In this document: one piece after another, positions 27,302-39,003 of the stretch
Position numbering within the stretch: position 1 is the stretch's first letter
Layout of the letters: each line of letters starts with the position of its first letter
Notes under the pieces: model-generated
The model's database searches: none
Seen by the model: only the letters and a program-made list of their open reading frames with translations
Told to the model about the DNA's origin: nothing
Program-made: the position numbers and the translations under genes
Assembly: GCA_030562195.1 (NCBI GenBank)
Contig: JAUJPP010000005.1
Coordinates: 25,035,106 to 25,099,105 of the forward strand
Length of the DNA: 64,000 nt
DNA from: Nipponacmea schrenckii
Lineage: Eukaryota > Mollusca > Gastropoda > Lottiidae
Direction: 5' to 3'

Positions 27302-28725
27302 CTTACCGCTGTCTTATCAATTCTAATGCTCACAACAAGTGTCATTAAAATCCATTGAAAATTGTAGCTTCTATTGTGTCTACAACAAATATAGAGGCAG
27401 GGCCTCAAGAAATTTTGACAAACTGACGGACAGGGGCGACGAAAATATACGTCCACATATTCATGTGGGCGTATAAAAAAAGGGAATATATAGATATGTT
27501 ATATATTAATATGTTTAATAACAAAGTACATAACGTTTCAACACAATTAACAGATGTGCTATTGGGTGAAAACATAAGAGAATATAGCAAAAGGTTGGCC
27601 ATAAGACAGGTGATTAACACAGAACAGAACTGCTGAACCATTATTAAAATGTACTTAAAATATGTTACTATTGTTAAGTTTGTTATACTAAATCATATTC
27701 TGTTTTTTTTTTTTTTTTTTTTGTGATATCAAAATTACAACCTGAGGCAAGTAGTACACATTTTCTTAAGTTATTTCCTATACCAAGGGAAGTAACTTGT
27801 TTTAAAAGGCAAATAATCTTGATTTAGTGTTTTCAAGATCTATTTCACACTACAGGCAGAATCAAACATTGTAAAACTTAATAATCAAACAAATTAGATA
27901 GATAAGTGTATAAATATTTATAACAGGGATAAGTTTATATGGATGCATTAATTATATCCTTTTTCATATTAGTTTACAAATTAGTAACATAAACACCTTT
28001 TATCCATCTTATTAATAGCATTTTGCTTTCTTCTCTTTTTCACAAATCTTGTTTATGCATATTATTTATGTATTACTTTATGCACACATTATAATTCTGT
28101 TTGAAAGTTTTCTCTCAGTTAATTAGAAGTCGCACAACATCCCCATCACGAGCTAATTCTAAAATCAATTATTTTCAATTATGCTCACTCGGAAATTTAA
28201 ATGTGGACAACTTAAATAAAAGTATAGTTAGAAAATTTTATTTCAAGCACATTACAATGAAATCAAACTAGAACTAGTATGTGATATATATTAAAACTTC
28301 AATCAAAAAACAAAATATTGAAATATTTCACAGTTTGCTTTTTAACTAAAATCAGTTGAGAGAACACAGGGCTAAAGGTATTACAAAGTAAAAAAAGACC
28401 TTAAAACCATTGGGCAAAATTTCGAGGGCAAAGTACAGTGCTGTCCTCAGCTCTAGTGTGATTGTTTTTACTGCACATCACTCCACTTGTTGTTGTTTAC
28501 CTGTTATTAAACCAAACAAATGCTTTGTTCAATTAATTTTTGCTTCACCATATGTAAGGAATTGTGAACAGATGGGAATGGTTAAATATTGAATAAAATA
28601 ATGTGTAATGCTTACATTATTTTTATGAATTAAACATATATATATTAACATGAAGTGATTAGGCAACAATAAGACATAGGTAGTGCCAGTAGTGTAGACC
28701 TACCCTACCTGGTGTTTAACTGTTC
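27302..28725. other. Intergenic or MEA1 3' UTR
   Basis: AT-rich, with a T homopolymer of about 19 at 27704-27722. No exon was recognised. Part of it probably forms the 3' UTR of MEA1 on the minus strand, but no clear poly(A) signal was located. Confidence 0.4.
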
Positions 28726-29364
28726 TTATCTATTTTCAGGTGATAATATTTTGGGAATGATTGTATCTTTCCACTGATCTTCAGAGACATTTTTAGCCCA
28801 GTCTGGAACATTAGACATGGGTAATTTAAATCCTGCCATAGCTGCCTTTATTTCTGCAGCATGACTTTCGTCCATTTCGATAGAGTTTGTGTTGAAATGA
28901 TAAGGTTGGTTCCACAATATATCTGATTTATCAGGTTTTGGTAACTCTGGAGGTTGAAGGTATGAACCAGCTGATCCACTAGGATAATGTGTTAAATGAG
29001 GCTGGTGACAGTCGGCTGGTTCACTTGTCTTCCAAGGTTGACCAGATGATGATGTTATGATTGTTGCATTACTGTTTGCACTTGGACTTGAAGAAGATAT
29101 TATGTGATCTTCAGTCAAATTGCCATTGTTGTATGAACTAAGCCCACTGATAGACATTTCTCCTAGGTCTTCATGTATGTAGGTATTTGATAGCTCAACT
29201 GGGTCTTGAGGAAGCAGTTCATATCCGCCAATTTCAGCACCATCATCAATGTCATCACTGTCGGATGTACCTGGCGGAATTATCACATCTGGAAAATCTA
29301 GATTTTCAATACTATCTACGTCGTTTATGACATTTTTCAACTCATCCTCTGGTACCGGGGCCAT
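28726..29364 (-). CDS. MEA1: MEA1-like protein (male-enhanced antigen 1)
   Basis: 212 residues in one exon. The conserved part is the C-terminus, about residues 172-200: a helix (EIKAAMAGFKLP) followed by VPDWAKNVSEDQW, the signature I associate with the MEA1 family. The N-terminal two thirds is acidic and rich in Ser, Asn and Pro (DSDDIDDGAE near 35-44), as expected for a mostly disordered protein. The molecular function of MEA1 is not established; in mammals it was described from testis. The ATG at 29364 is the first in frame. It is divergent from RANGRF, with about 965 bp between the start codons. The assignment rests on the C-terminal motif recalled from the family. Confidence 0.75.
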   Translation of the reverse strand: MAPVPEDELKNVINDVDSIENLDFPDVIIPPGTSDSDDIDDGAEIGGYELLPQDPVELSNTYIHEDLGEMSISGLSSYNNGNLTEDHIISSSSPSANSNATIITSSSGQPWKTSEPADCHQPHLTHYPSGSAGSYLQPPELPKPDKSDILWNQPYHFNTNSIEMDESHAAEIKAAMAGFKLPMSNVPDWAKNVSEDQWKDTIIPKILSPENR

Positions 29365-30329
29365 GATTCATTCGGGTATTGTCATTCGATTAATCTGATT
29401 TTGTTTATTGTAATATTCCGAAAATCAAATTCAGTTTTAACTATGAGTCTCGACCGAAAAAATAATTTATCAACAATATACAGCCATGTTTGTTTTGATA
29501 CATAATCGACCAAATACCTATTCGACCTGAAAGGACACTACGGTCGAATCGACGGGTTTAATTTAACCTGAACTGCTTGTTTTTGCATTTGATTCTTCTT
29601 TGATTAACCAAGAGATAAACATAAATAAATAAAGATAAATAAACATAAATAAGAAACAAAATATTCGGCATACCAAAGCTGGTTTAAATATTTATTCGAA
29701 TCATTTTATATCATTCCATAAAATTAAATTTCCAATATGTCAGCCTCCATAAATAAATTTAAATCAAGTACAGGTATTGTGAAACTAAACCGAAATTGTT
29801 TTTTCGATATACCGCCAGCTCAAACCTAAATTATTATTTTTACATATATGTATATTTCATCTAAAGTTTTCCATTATAGAAATCAGTTGAACCAGACTCG
29901 TAGTTGAGAAGTGTAGCCTAAATATAGTTAGTAGTGTAGGTATCTCAATTCTCATGGTTTTTTAAACAATGGGATCCTTCTTCTTTGAATTTGAAACTTT
30001 AAACTAAAGTTTGATGTTTTCTTTAATATGTGTGGGCCAATTTTAAGTATGTTAATAGTGTAGGTGTGTATGTGACTTACTATTATGTTGTAAATAGGCC
30101 TAAATGGGGGTCTAAAAAACTACATTTTCATAGGATTTATTCTAAAAATAAGGCTGCTTTGGCTCAAAATATTTTCTTGTTTTTTTTTGACAGAGACTAC
30201 ACTTAATATTTGGTTGGCAGTGAACTAAAAATTGTTATATTAGAGATTGATTTTATTTACAGAAGCTTGCTAGTAGGCCTTAAAGTCAGTGTTAAAATTA
30301 TCAAATTGTTTAACTAGACAGTGATAAAT
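29365..30329. promoter_or_regulatory. Shared divergent promoter region MEA1 / RANGRF
   Basis: Non-coding stretch of 965 bp between two head-to-head start codons. It must hold both transcription starts or 5' UTR introns. No TATA box at a convincing distance from either gene stands out. A role as a bidirectional promoter is inferred from the layout. Confidence 0.5.
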
Positions 30330-33174
30330 ATGAGTAGCAATGGTCAGAGTGAGGAAAGCTTATATGGGGGAGCAATGACAGTTATTTTACCACCACAATC
30401 TATTGATGTCAGGTATGTAGATCTTTATGAGGTTCTGAATATTAAGATTATCGGAAAAAAACATTGTCAGTGTTATCTACATGGAACTAATTTCTCTATT
30501 AAGACATTGTCATCTTTAAGTTTTTTAATATTTTTCCTGATAAATATCTGTTTAATGGTATCTGTTTCAGTCAAATTCGAGATGTGCCTGATAATCAAGA
30601 AGTGTTTACCCATAATGTAACAGATCAAAGTATTATATTTGATATATTAGAGTATATTGATGAACCAGATCATCAGGCCATACAGTAGGTTAACAAGTAT
30701 ATTAGAGTTAATTTTAAGAAATTTAATAAAAAAAAAATATCAAAATAATTAAGGAGCTTTTGCAAATAGTTATGAATAAAGAATGCAATATGAAAGATTG
30801 CAAACAAGATCTACAGAAGAATATAGTATCTAATTGTTTAATTTTTAGATCACATTTTCAAGAAGTAGCTGAATGTAATAAAGCCAGTGATAATGATGTT
30901 ACTAAAATTATAAGTATAGAAGAGATCAGTAAAGATGAACTCTCACTGACTGAGTAAGTGTTTCCTTATTTAGACTGTTATTAGAAAGTTTTGATAAATG
31001 TAAAACAATGTATAGTGTTCGGAGTAAGTATTACATTCAAAACAATAGATTAAAAGCTGTAGAGATTAGGGTGGTTGAAAGATAATTTATTTCATATTAT
31101 CACAGAGGGGAATCATTTTTGTTTAAAAAACAAAACACACTTGGGTGTTCCTATAAAGAGCTTGTTTGGATTGTGTTAGGTTACATGCTTATATCTTACC
31201 TGAAGATCCAGGGTTCAATATGGTCAAGGATTTTTCAACTTTGTTTCCCAGTCAAGTGATATTTGTTGTTGTTTGAATCAGACATGTGCTACATCATGTG
31301 CCAGTTAAAGATCCCTCAGCGATTGGTAATCACATAAATAGCGATATGCCCACATTTATAATGGCAGTCAATTTATAATAATAAAACTCTTTATTTTACA
31401 TGGGTCAGAATTAGGCCTAATACACCAGGACAAAATTGTGTGACCATGTCCTGTTGCTCACATTCAGCCCATTGCGCAATACTTGTCCGGGAGGTTGACA
31501 AGAATTATAGTTAAACGAAATAGGTTCATCCTTGGGTGATTACGAGCACTTGTACAAGGTTTCATCAAAATCTATCAAGAAACATGTCCACAAAGAATTT
31601 ATGTACAAGGGAAAAAACTCATGAAATTTTTGTCGATGAACAAGAACAAGAGCAATAACTCCTAATAAACAATTTTCGATTGATGGATTTTGATGAAACT
31701 TGGTGTGAGTGTTCCTAATCAAAGGTTGAACCTAGTAATTAAAAATCAGAAAATCTTTTTATTTACTGATAATTCTTGTCAACCTCCTGGACAAATCGGC
31801 TGCCATCGCTATTTTTGAATATGAGTGGTGTTTTATATTTCAGGTGTACTAAGGCATATTATGTATTGGGCCAACAAAAAGTAGCAAAATTTAATGAAAC
31901 GGCTAAAAATCTGATGAATCTTCATCTTGGGTTATTTAGATTACCGCAATTTTCAACCGATATTCTGATTACATCCAATGACCCAGTTGTTATAAGGTTA
32001 GTGGACAGATCTTAATTAATATGAACATTTATTTAACCTCTTTAAATATTTCATTCTTGTTAGAAGATGGTCACACAAGATCTCCATACTTGTCTTGTTC
32101 TTGAAGGTACATAATATAATCTGATGTCTAGTTGTCAGCTCAAGAGATCAATGCATTCTTTTTTATGAATAATTTTGAAAAACATGGAGACATTGAAAAT
32201 AATCTAATTCTATATTTCTGAAATTTACGATTCAATACCCCGCTTGAGATCAAATTGTTTGCTGTGTAATACAAATAACTAAAAAATAGCTATTTGGACA
32301 GATATGGCTGAGGGACTAGGCATCAGAAACTTTTCTGCACCTCTGCAGGTTTAGGTTTTTAAAAGTATTTACATACCTCGAATCCACTAAACCTCCATAT
32401 ATTTGGAAAGATGGATGTTTTTGTAGTTCAATCATACCATCATTATCCCCTTACATCATTCATGTCACGCCTGTGGTTGCGTCAATGTTTTTGTCAATCA
32501 CTCAATTGCCATCTCAAATTGCGTGCACATTAAAAAATCCCAAGTCTTAGGTGCCTAGTTTTTCTTACTCTCCCCCAGCCATATCTGTCCAAATAGCTAT
32601 CAGAGGCTGGATTAGGAACACTTACACCAAATGTCATCACAAACCATTAAGAAATCAGCTCTCAATAAAGTTCACCCTTGGGTTATTACAAAAACTCACA
32701 CCAAGTTTCAACAAAATCCATCAAGAATCCAGCTCAATTATGTCCACAATAAATGATTTTCAAGAACTCATGCGAAATATTTTCGATTGGTTTGATTTGC
32801 AATAGAGTGATTACAAAGGCAGAGGAGTTTTCAAGAACAAGGGCAATAATTGTGGACAGACAGACAGGGGCAACAACTCAATTAGTCATTCTGAAGATCA
32901 GCAAATTCATTTTTATAATTGATTATAACTCATTTTCAATTCGCACTGGTCTAATTGTTTAAATTTTTACTTTATTAAAATTGATCCAATGGATAAAGAT
33001 AATGTTGTTACCATATAAATACCTTAATATATATATACTTAATACCTTTTATTTTTTAGCCCCGAGAGTAGCAGCCATAATGCTATACCTACATCAGCTG
33101 ATAGGTGGACAGTGAATGATATTAAACGTGTTATTACTTCACTTAAACTATTAGATGCTGGACTCTTTGATTAA
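30330..33174 (+). CDS. RANGRF: RANGRF/Mog1, Ran guanine nucleotide release factor
   Basis: Five exons: 30330-30412, 30571-30684, 30849-30953, 31844-31996, 33060-33174. All four introns are phase 2 with GT-AG ends, giving 189 residues, the usual Mog1 size. Mog1 binds Ran and promotes nucleotide release, acting in nuclear transport; in vertebrates it also aids sodium-channel trafficking. Family hallmarks visible: LYGGAMTVILPPQSIDVS near the N-terminus, the highly conserved IRDVPDNQEVF and TDQSIIFDILEY, then LGQQKVAKFNE, LGLFRLPQFSTDILITSNDP and the C-terminal WTVNDIKRVITSLKLLDAGLF. The ATG at 30330 is used because the frame upstream (GTG at 30321) lacks another ATG. Introns 3 and 4 contain MITE-like repeats. 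AATAAA lies at 33238. Confidence 0.92.
31377..31480 (-). repeat. 3' end of a dispersed retroelement with a (TTA)n-type tail, copy 1
   Basis: Starts TAATAATAAAACTCTTTATT and contains ACATGGGTCAGAATTAGGCC; the same block recurs at 35081-35184. Read on the minus strand it ends in a TTA microsatellite, typical of some LINE or SINE 3' ends. It lies in RANGRF intron 3. Confidence 0.6.
31483..31794. mobile_element. 312-bp MITE-like element in RANGRF intron 3
   Basis: The left end TTGTCCGGGAGGTTGACAAG pairs with the right end CTTGTCAACCTCCTGGACAA (one mismatch in about 25 bases). The interior includes CAAGAACAAGAGCAATAACT and AAATCTATCAAGAAACATGT, related to sequence at 32630-32890. No coding capacity. 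Confidence 0.75.
32287..32599. mobile_element. 313-bp MITE-like element in RANGRF intron 4
   Basis: Perfect terminal inverted repeats of about 25 bp, TAGCTATTTGGACAGATATG at the left and CATATCTGTCCAAATAGCTA at the right. The interior shows no open frame. The neighbouring 32600-32890 is a separate repeat related to the interior of the element at 31483. Confidence 0.75.
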
Positions 33175-33237
33175 ATGGTGGTAATTTCTTAATGATATCC
33201 ACTATTACCAAGAGGGGTCCTGAATTCTATTCATAAG

Positions 33238-33243
33238 AATAAA
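33238..33243 (+). terminator. Candidate polyadenylation signal of RANGRF
   Basis: AATAAA 64 bases after the TAA at 33172-33174. Confidence 0.5.
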
Positions 33244-33559
33244 AAGGTCCCAAAATTACGGCTATCTGGTGTTCAGGAATCCTCTGTCACAGTGACAGAA
33301 ACAATTGTATTTCTTCATGAGATGCATTCTTCAGCATGAAGGCTGTGAATATTAAATTAGCCCACATTCAGGATAATTGAAATCTGTAATATTTGGATTA
33401 AAATATTTTAGCCCTACTAGTTATAATATATGTACATGTATTAGATTGTGACATTAAACCCACCCACACAGGTCCTATGTCAAGGAACTATCAAAATCTG
33501 ACGTATTCATGAAACCTAACATTATCAAAATAATTGAAATATGGTAAAAGGTTTAGAAA

Positions 33560-34210
33560 ACAATTCAAAAAACCTGGAAAATTTATTAAAAAAATTGCCC
33601 TTTTCAAAATTTTAAAAAACTTTCATTTTTTCAAAACCCTAAGGGTATTGTTATTGAAAATTACGTGATAAGAATATATGCCCCGACAAATAATAATCCT
33701 TTTTTGAAAGGCCCAAAAATGAAGTTAAAACCCCTTCTTAAATAACTGGAAATTTAAGCCTGTGGTTATATAAAGGGGGGTAAAAGATTAACGCAAATGG
33801 GGGACAAACCATCGTTTTTTTTTTGAAAAATTGGAAACAAAAGAACTGCTTTTAATTTTTAAAATTTTTATCAAATGTTAAAGGGGGAAACAACTATATT
33901 TTACATTGAAATTTTTAAAAATTTACTAGTAAAAAAATTAAATCTATAAATTGAAAGGAAAGCTTTTACCAATGGCAATTGGACAAACCTCTTGAAATGA
34001 AAGAATTTTACTTTTGGTCTTTCATGAAAAAATACTAAAAAATAAAGGGATGTTATACATAATAAATAGGCAGAAAACCAAAATTTTTGTTTAGGCCAAG
34101 GCATTACCCTAAAAAAAACGCCCCCCGAGGAGGGGAAATAAAAATATAGTTGTGTTTTGTAAATGCAGAGAGAAAAAATCAAAAAACCAATATAACTCAT
34201 GCTTCAATTT
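33560..34210. repeat. Homopolymer-rich degenerate copy of the adjacent repeat 34270-34790
   Basis: Landmarks shared in the same order by both blocks: TTTAAGCCTGTGGT, CATCGTT, AAATGTTAAA, ACATTGAAATTTT, CTATAAATTGAAAGGA, TTTGGTCTTTCAT and ATGTTAT. This copy differs mainly by runs of A, T, G or C (for example GGGGGG near 33775 and CCCCCC near 34123). This could be true decay, but the pattern looks like low-quality consensus sequence. Confidence 0.6.
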
Positions 34211-34269
34211 TTTTGATTTTTTGTTTTAAAAATTAAAAAGGTTCATTTTCGGATGATAATTAATACATG

Positions 34270-34790
34270 TGGAAAGAGGAGAACCTTGCAGATGTTCCAT
34301 GGGAGTCATGGGCACATAATCTCGACCTCGACAGTAATAATAATACCTTATTTCAGTGTAAAGGCCAACAAAAGAGAGTTGAAAACTTTTCTCATTGGAC
34401 TCATAGAATAACTGTATGAATTTAAGCCTGTGGTCATATATGAGAAGGATAAAAGTAGCTATACATCGTTCAGAAATGGGTGACAAATTCCACTGCTTGC
34501 GAATCAGAAAAAGAATCTGCATTAATAATTTTATAAAATTTGTATACAAATGTTAAATTTGGGAGTAAGGGCTACGTCATACGTCAGTATGTCACATTGA
34601 AATTTTGTAAACAATTTACAAGTAAAAAAATATTAATCTATAAATTGAAAGGAGGGCAAATTAGCAATTAGGAAAATAGTTATTAGTAAATAAGAACATT
34701 GAATTTTGAGCTGTTTGGTCTTTCATAGCAAAGATATGAGCTAAAACAATAATGCATGTTATGATATTGTACCCAACTTGCAGCAAAACA
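34270..34790. repeat. Second, cleaner copy of the duplicated block
   Basis: Partner of 33560-34210 in the same orientation, about 700 bp apart, without the long homopolymers. No coding content. Confidence 0.6.
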
Positions 34791-35080
34791 CAATAGATTA
34801 GCTGACATTGCCATTATACAGGCCTTACATCATTCACCCATCGCACAACAACACAGACACATCCTACGAGATTACGTATGGTTCCTACACGGAAACTAAA
34901 ATATCATAGTGTGTGATTTTGTAGGAACTAGTTTCGTATGAGGGGAAAAACTGCAAAATACCACCATGAAACGCAGAAAAGTAGGCCTTATTATAGTTAA
35001 CGGTGTTAAATATATTAAATTTTTTTATTGTTTTGATCATAGCCCTATAGGAAATCTATTGCTGTAACATACACTAATAA

Positions 35081-35184
35081 TAATAATAATAATAATAAAC
35101 TCTTTATTTTACATGGGTCAGAATTAGGCCCAATACACAAGGACATGGTCCTGTCTCACATTCAGCCCATGGGGCAATACATTG
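35081..35184 (-). repeat. 3' end of a dispersed retroelement with a (TTA)n tail, copy 2
   Basis: A TAA microsatellite of about eight units followed by AAACTCTTTATTTTACATGG and GTCAGAATTAGGCCC. Same family and orientation as 31377-31480. Confidence 0.65.
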
Positions 35185-36190
35185 GAAAAAAAAAAGATTT
35201 CAAAAATTGAAAATACCTAATATCTCAATATACAATTCGTCTAAAAAAAAATGGGTAAAGAATTTGGCCCAATCAAATGGAAAATTTTTTCCCTGTCTTC
35301 CAAAAATTTCAATCCCATGTACAGTAAAAATAAAAATTGGCAAAAAAATTTAAACAATTTTTTTTGGGAAAATAAAATATTCCCCCCAATACCACCAAAA
35401 AACGTCTTTTTAATACTAAAAATACATAAGTACATGTTTATCAAATGGACAGATTATTTCGGGCGATCAAGTACATGACCAAAAAAATAAAATAAGACAA
35501 TACCCCAAAACGTAGAATCAAGTTTTAAAAATAAAAAAGAATTGCATAAAGGTCGGGATTTTCCCCCCAACCCCTCCCCAATTTCTTTTTTTCTACCCCG
35601 ATATAAAATTTAGTTTTAACTGAATGCAGAAGCATTACAAAAAAAAAAATAATACATGTTTATAAAAGGGAAAAAAAGATTCCCCCGGTCAAAAATGCCA
35701 CAAAAAACCAAAAAAGGAAAAGACAATATTATCTGCATTTAATATAATCGTGATTTTTCAAAGCATAATTTAAAAACCCCCCAAAGAAAAAAAAACGAAT
35801 TGATACGCGCGTGCTCATCTTGAAAGTTTGTTTTACCAAACCCCCTACTTTGATTTTATTTCTTATTTTTTTTTTCCCCCGCAGTAATAATTTTTGGGAT
35901 TTTAAAATTTGAAAAAAACAGTTAAAAATTTAAAAAATCTATGTTTTTAATCATTCAAATAACCCTTTTAAAATAAAATTTAAAATCCCCAAAACAATTT
36001 GATTTTTAACCGGTTAATTAGAATCTTAAAAGGATTTTTAAATTTCATTTTGGCTCATGAGTTTTAAATTTTTCCAAAAGGTCCTGGACTGAAACGGGGC
36101 TGTCTAATTGCCACTCCTGGTAATTTTTTTGGGGCTTCTTTTTAATAATATCATACCACGTGCTTTATAAAAACAGAATTTTGTGTTGAT
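35185..36190. other. Low-complexity sequence with runs of A, C, G and T
   Basis: Dense homopolymers (CCCCCC at about 35382, CCCC/AAAA mixtures around 35560-35880) unlike the rest of the window. No gene. Open frames such as 35251-35478 on both strands are Lys/Phe/Pro-rich artefacts of composition. Confidence 0.55.
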
Positions 36191-36209
36191 TTAAACTTCG
36201 GCAAGAGAT

Positions 36210-36800
36210 GTTAAAATAGCTATATATGCCACGAGTGGTAAAAAATAAAATTACAAAAAATGATTATTTTTGAATTCAATCTATTATGCGAAATAATTTC
36301 GGGCATACAATTTGATGATAATTACTGTTCCAAAAAGGGTTTTCAAAAAAAAAATTTAAACCCCAAGGATGTTTATATGTCATATCGAATTGACCGGGCC
36401 TTATGAAATTTAGCATCGGACTACAAAGAAGCAAAGGATGGTAGGCCTACGCTTGTTTGATCCTTTGTAGTCGGATCTAGTAACGATATTTGGTGATGTT
36501 TGAAGAGTTATTTAATTAAAAAATTTATTATGGCATGCTAAATTTCATAAGGCACGGTCAATTCGATATGATATATAAATCACATTGCGTCCTTGAGGTC
36601 TAAACTGACCCTGACCTTCGAAATCCTATTTTCATTTTATAATTTATTAACATTTATTTTAGCCATCATTTACGGGAATATTTATATTGGTTTAACAGTA
36701 ATTATCATCAAATTGCATGCCCAAAATAGTTTGTATTCAAAAATAATCATTTTATGTAATTTTATTTTTTACCACGCGTGGTATATAGCCATTTGAACAG
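36210..36800. repeat. Large imperfect palindrome
   Basis: The left arm from about 36210 to 36438 (CCACGAGTGGTAAAAAATAA, then TCATATCGAATTGACCG, then GCATCGGACTACAAAG) matches the right arm 36455-36800 in inverted order. The right arm carries about 100 extra bases (roughly 36600-36700). The innermost hairpin is GGACTACAAAG / CTTTGTAGTC. It may be a foldback or MITE-type element. Confidence 0.7.
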
Positions 36801-37169
36801 CATTTGGCTATTTATAAGTTTATATTACTCATTAAATTGATTCCTTTTTCTAAATTCATACATGTTATAGAACTTAAGAATTGGAGAATCATACGTAGTT
36901 TCGTATGAAAATATACCTAGACTGCAATTGCTGCTATATATCACTTTATTAACAGGGCGATGTTCATAGGCCTACAGCTTGTAATCTTACCTATAAAGAG
37001 TATTTACAGAATATATTCTATCCCCATATCAAATCCTAAAAAATGGTGAACAAACAGACTATAGCCTTGGCTGATCTTGATGACATTTTTGTTGTGATCT
37101 GTTAAATTTAGGAGTTCAAATTTGAGGATTTTTCAACGAATGGTTTATGAGTTAATTTTCGCTTAAAGA

Positions 37170-38107
37170 CCACGGGACGATTTAGGCTATTTCGCGCGAA
37201 GCGATTTTTTCGTCTTTATTAATAGAAGTACTCAAATTTGGAGCGAAAAAAATCGCCGCGACGATCACAGAATCATTTCTACTTTTTTTGCGACAAAATA
37301 TTTCGCTTTCGATTTCATCTAATTAGATGCGAGAATTTTGGCTAACAACGTCAACGTCATATTATCTTTATGGCGTCATGACGTCAAAGATGGCGGCGAA
37401 AAACATAATTCAGTCAAGACCAAGACAAGCTGGATGATTATGAGAATGATATGTCAGTAGATAAAATATTTTTGAAGTAGTTTCGCCGTTTTGAATGTGG
37501 AAAGTTACATCAAGGGATTGTAGGGATAGGCAGGGGCGTAGCTACCGGGAGGGTGTGGGGGGTGTCCCCCCCCCCACTTTTACTGAATTCGTCGGTAAAA
37601 CGCGGAATCGGTCGGTAAAAAGGGGTCATGGATGGAACCGTCGGTAAAACGCGGAATCGATCAATTAAACCGATTAATTAACCTAAAAGTCAAAACCTTG
37701 TGTTGGTTATGATGTTATCGGAAAACTGTTCGTCTGCATAAAAAGTGATTTTTACTGAACTTGTCGGTAAAACGCAGAATAGGTCGAAAAAGGCTATATA
37801 AAACATATGGTTTCCGACGAAAATGGATAATTTTGACCGGTGGAAACGACTTCCAAAATCGCGTCAGATGTATTCTCCGGGTTTCCTAGTTTGTACAATT
37901 TTCAGGGTGGGAGAACCCAAAAATTACTAGAAGTTGACAAAGAAATATTTTTGAAGTAGTTTCGCCGTTTTGAATGTGGAAAGTTACATCAAGGGATTGT
38001 AGGGATAGGCAAAAAAAACGTAAACGTCCTCATAGATCTCCCCGTGGAAATCGTTTTTTATTTTGCGATGAAAAAAATCGCTTCGCGCGAAATAAATCGT
38101 TCCGTGG
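37170..38107. mobile_element. Inverted-repeat element with a nested insertion
   Basis: Left end CCACGGGACGATTTAGG...CGCGCGAAGCGA and right end complementary (TCGCTTCGCGCGAA...CCGTGG). Inside, a 69-bp direct repeat (37464-37532 and 37943-38011, identical by eye) brackets 410 bp that starts GGGGCGTAGCTACCGGGAGG. With the preceding CA, that start resembles a hAT-type terminus (CAGGGGCG). Confidence 0.65.
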
Positions 38108-38800
38108 AAAACAGCCTTAAATAACTTTTAAAAAGTTTAAACGCTTTAAAGATAGTTTCCCTTATTTCATAATGGACCGGTAATATTTATGTGAGAGCAG
38201 AGCTCTCTCTTATGGTAATAAAAATGTATATGCATCAGAAGAATTTTGCACAACTGGTAGTGAAAAAAAGTGAGAAAAAAGATTGCCGCCATGGGGGCCG
38301 CCATGTTAGTTTAAATCTAGGTCACAGTCAATCATGGTAGTCTCGAAGTGAATATTCTGGAATTCTTAAAATAAATTACATTTCTTTCACAAACACTAAA
38401 ATAGATGTTTCGTACGCTTATGTTCTATGTTCTATGCGGGATTTCCATAAGCAAGTTTAACTCATAATATTTACATTTCTACTATCACTCCCTCCAATGA
38501 ACTAAAACAAACTGGCGTTTATTTTCCAATATTTACATTAGCTATTGTTTTTCTCCATTGGACTAATGTTAATATGTGTGGCGTTTATGACACAATAAGT
38601 GCCATTGCCTCATCACCAAAAACATTGAGTGTAGTAATACACGGTCACCAATCTTCATGCTTGAACGTAAAATTACAATTTTAATGTCGAATTCTAATAT
38701 GTAGGCCCTACCTAATATATTGAGGTAAGCAAGTAGTACATGTAAATAATGTAGATAATTATTTTGTTTCCTACGAATTACCATCTGTCCAACTATAATG
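38108..38800. other. Intergenic, no gene seen
   Basis: Spacer between the inverted-repeat element and the LINE. No feature recognised. Confidence 0.4.
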
Positions 38801-39003
38801 TCAGTGCATGATTAATATAATATATGATATTCAGAGAATAGGATGGAATGATGATCTGCGTTGTCGTTATCTTACAATTGGCAATATTTACAGTAGAACA
38901 TTATGTTTGACACGGTTGTACTTGTTTGGTCATTTTGTTCACGAAGACCCTGAAAGTAATCCGAAATATCGTCTCTTGAACTTTCTCTCAGAATCCTATC
39001 ATT

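Noticed and set aside
35241..35478. Overlapping open frames on both strands
   Set aside because: Produced by low-complexity sequence; Lys/Phe/Asn-rich translations with no family resemblance.
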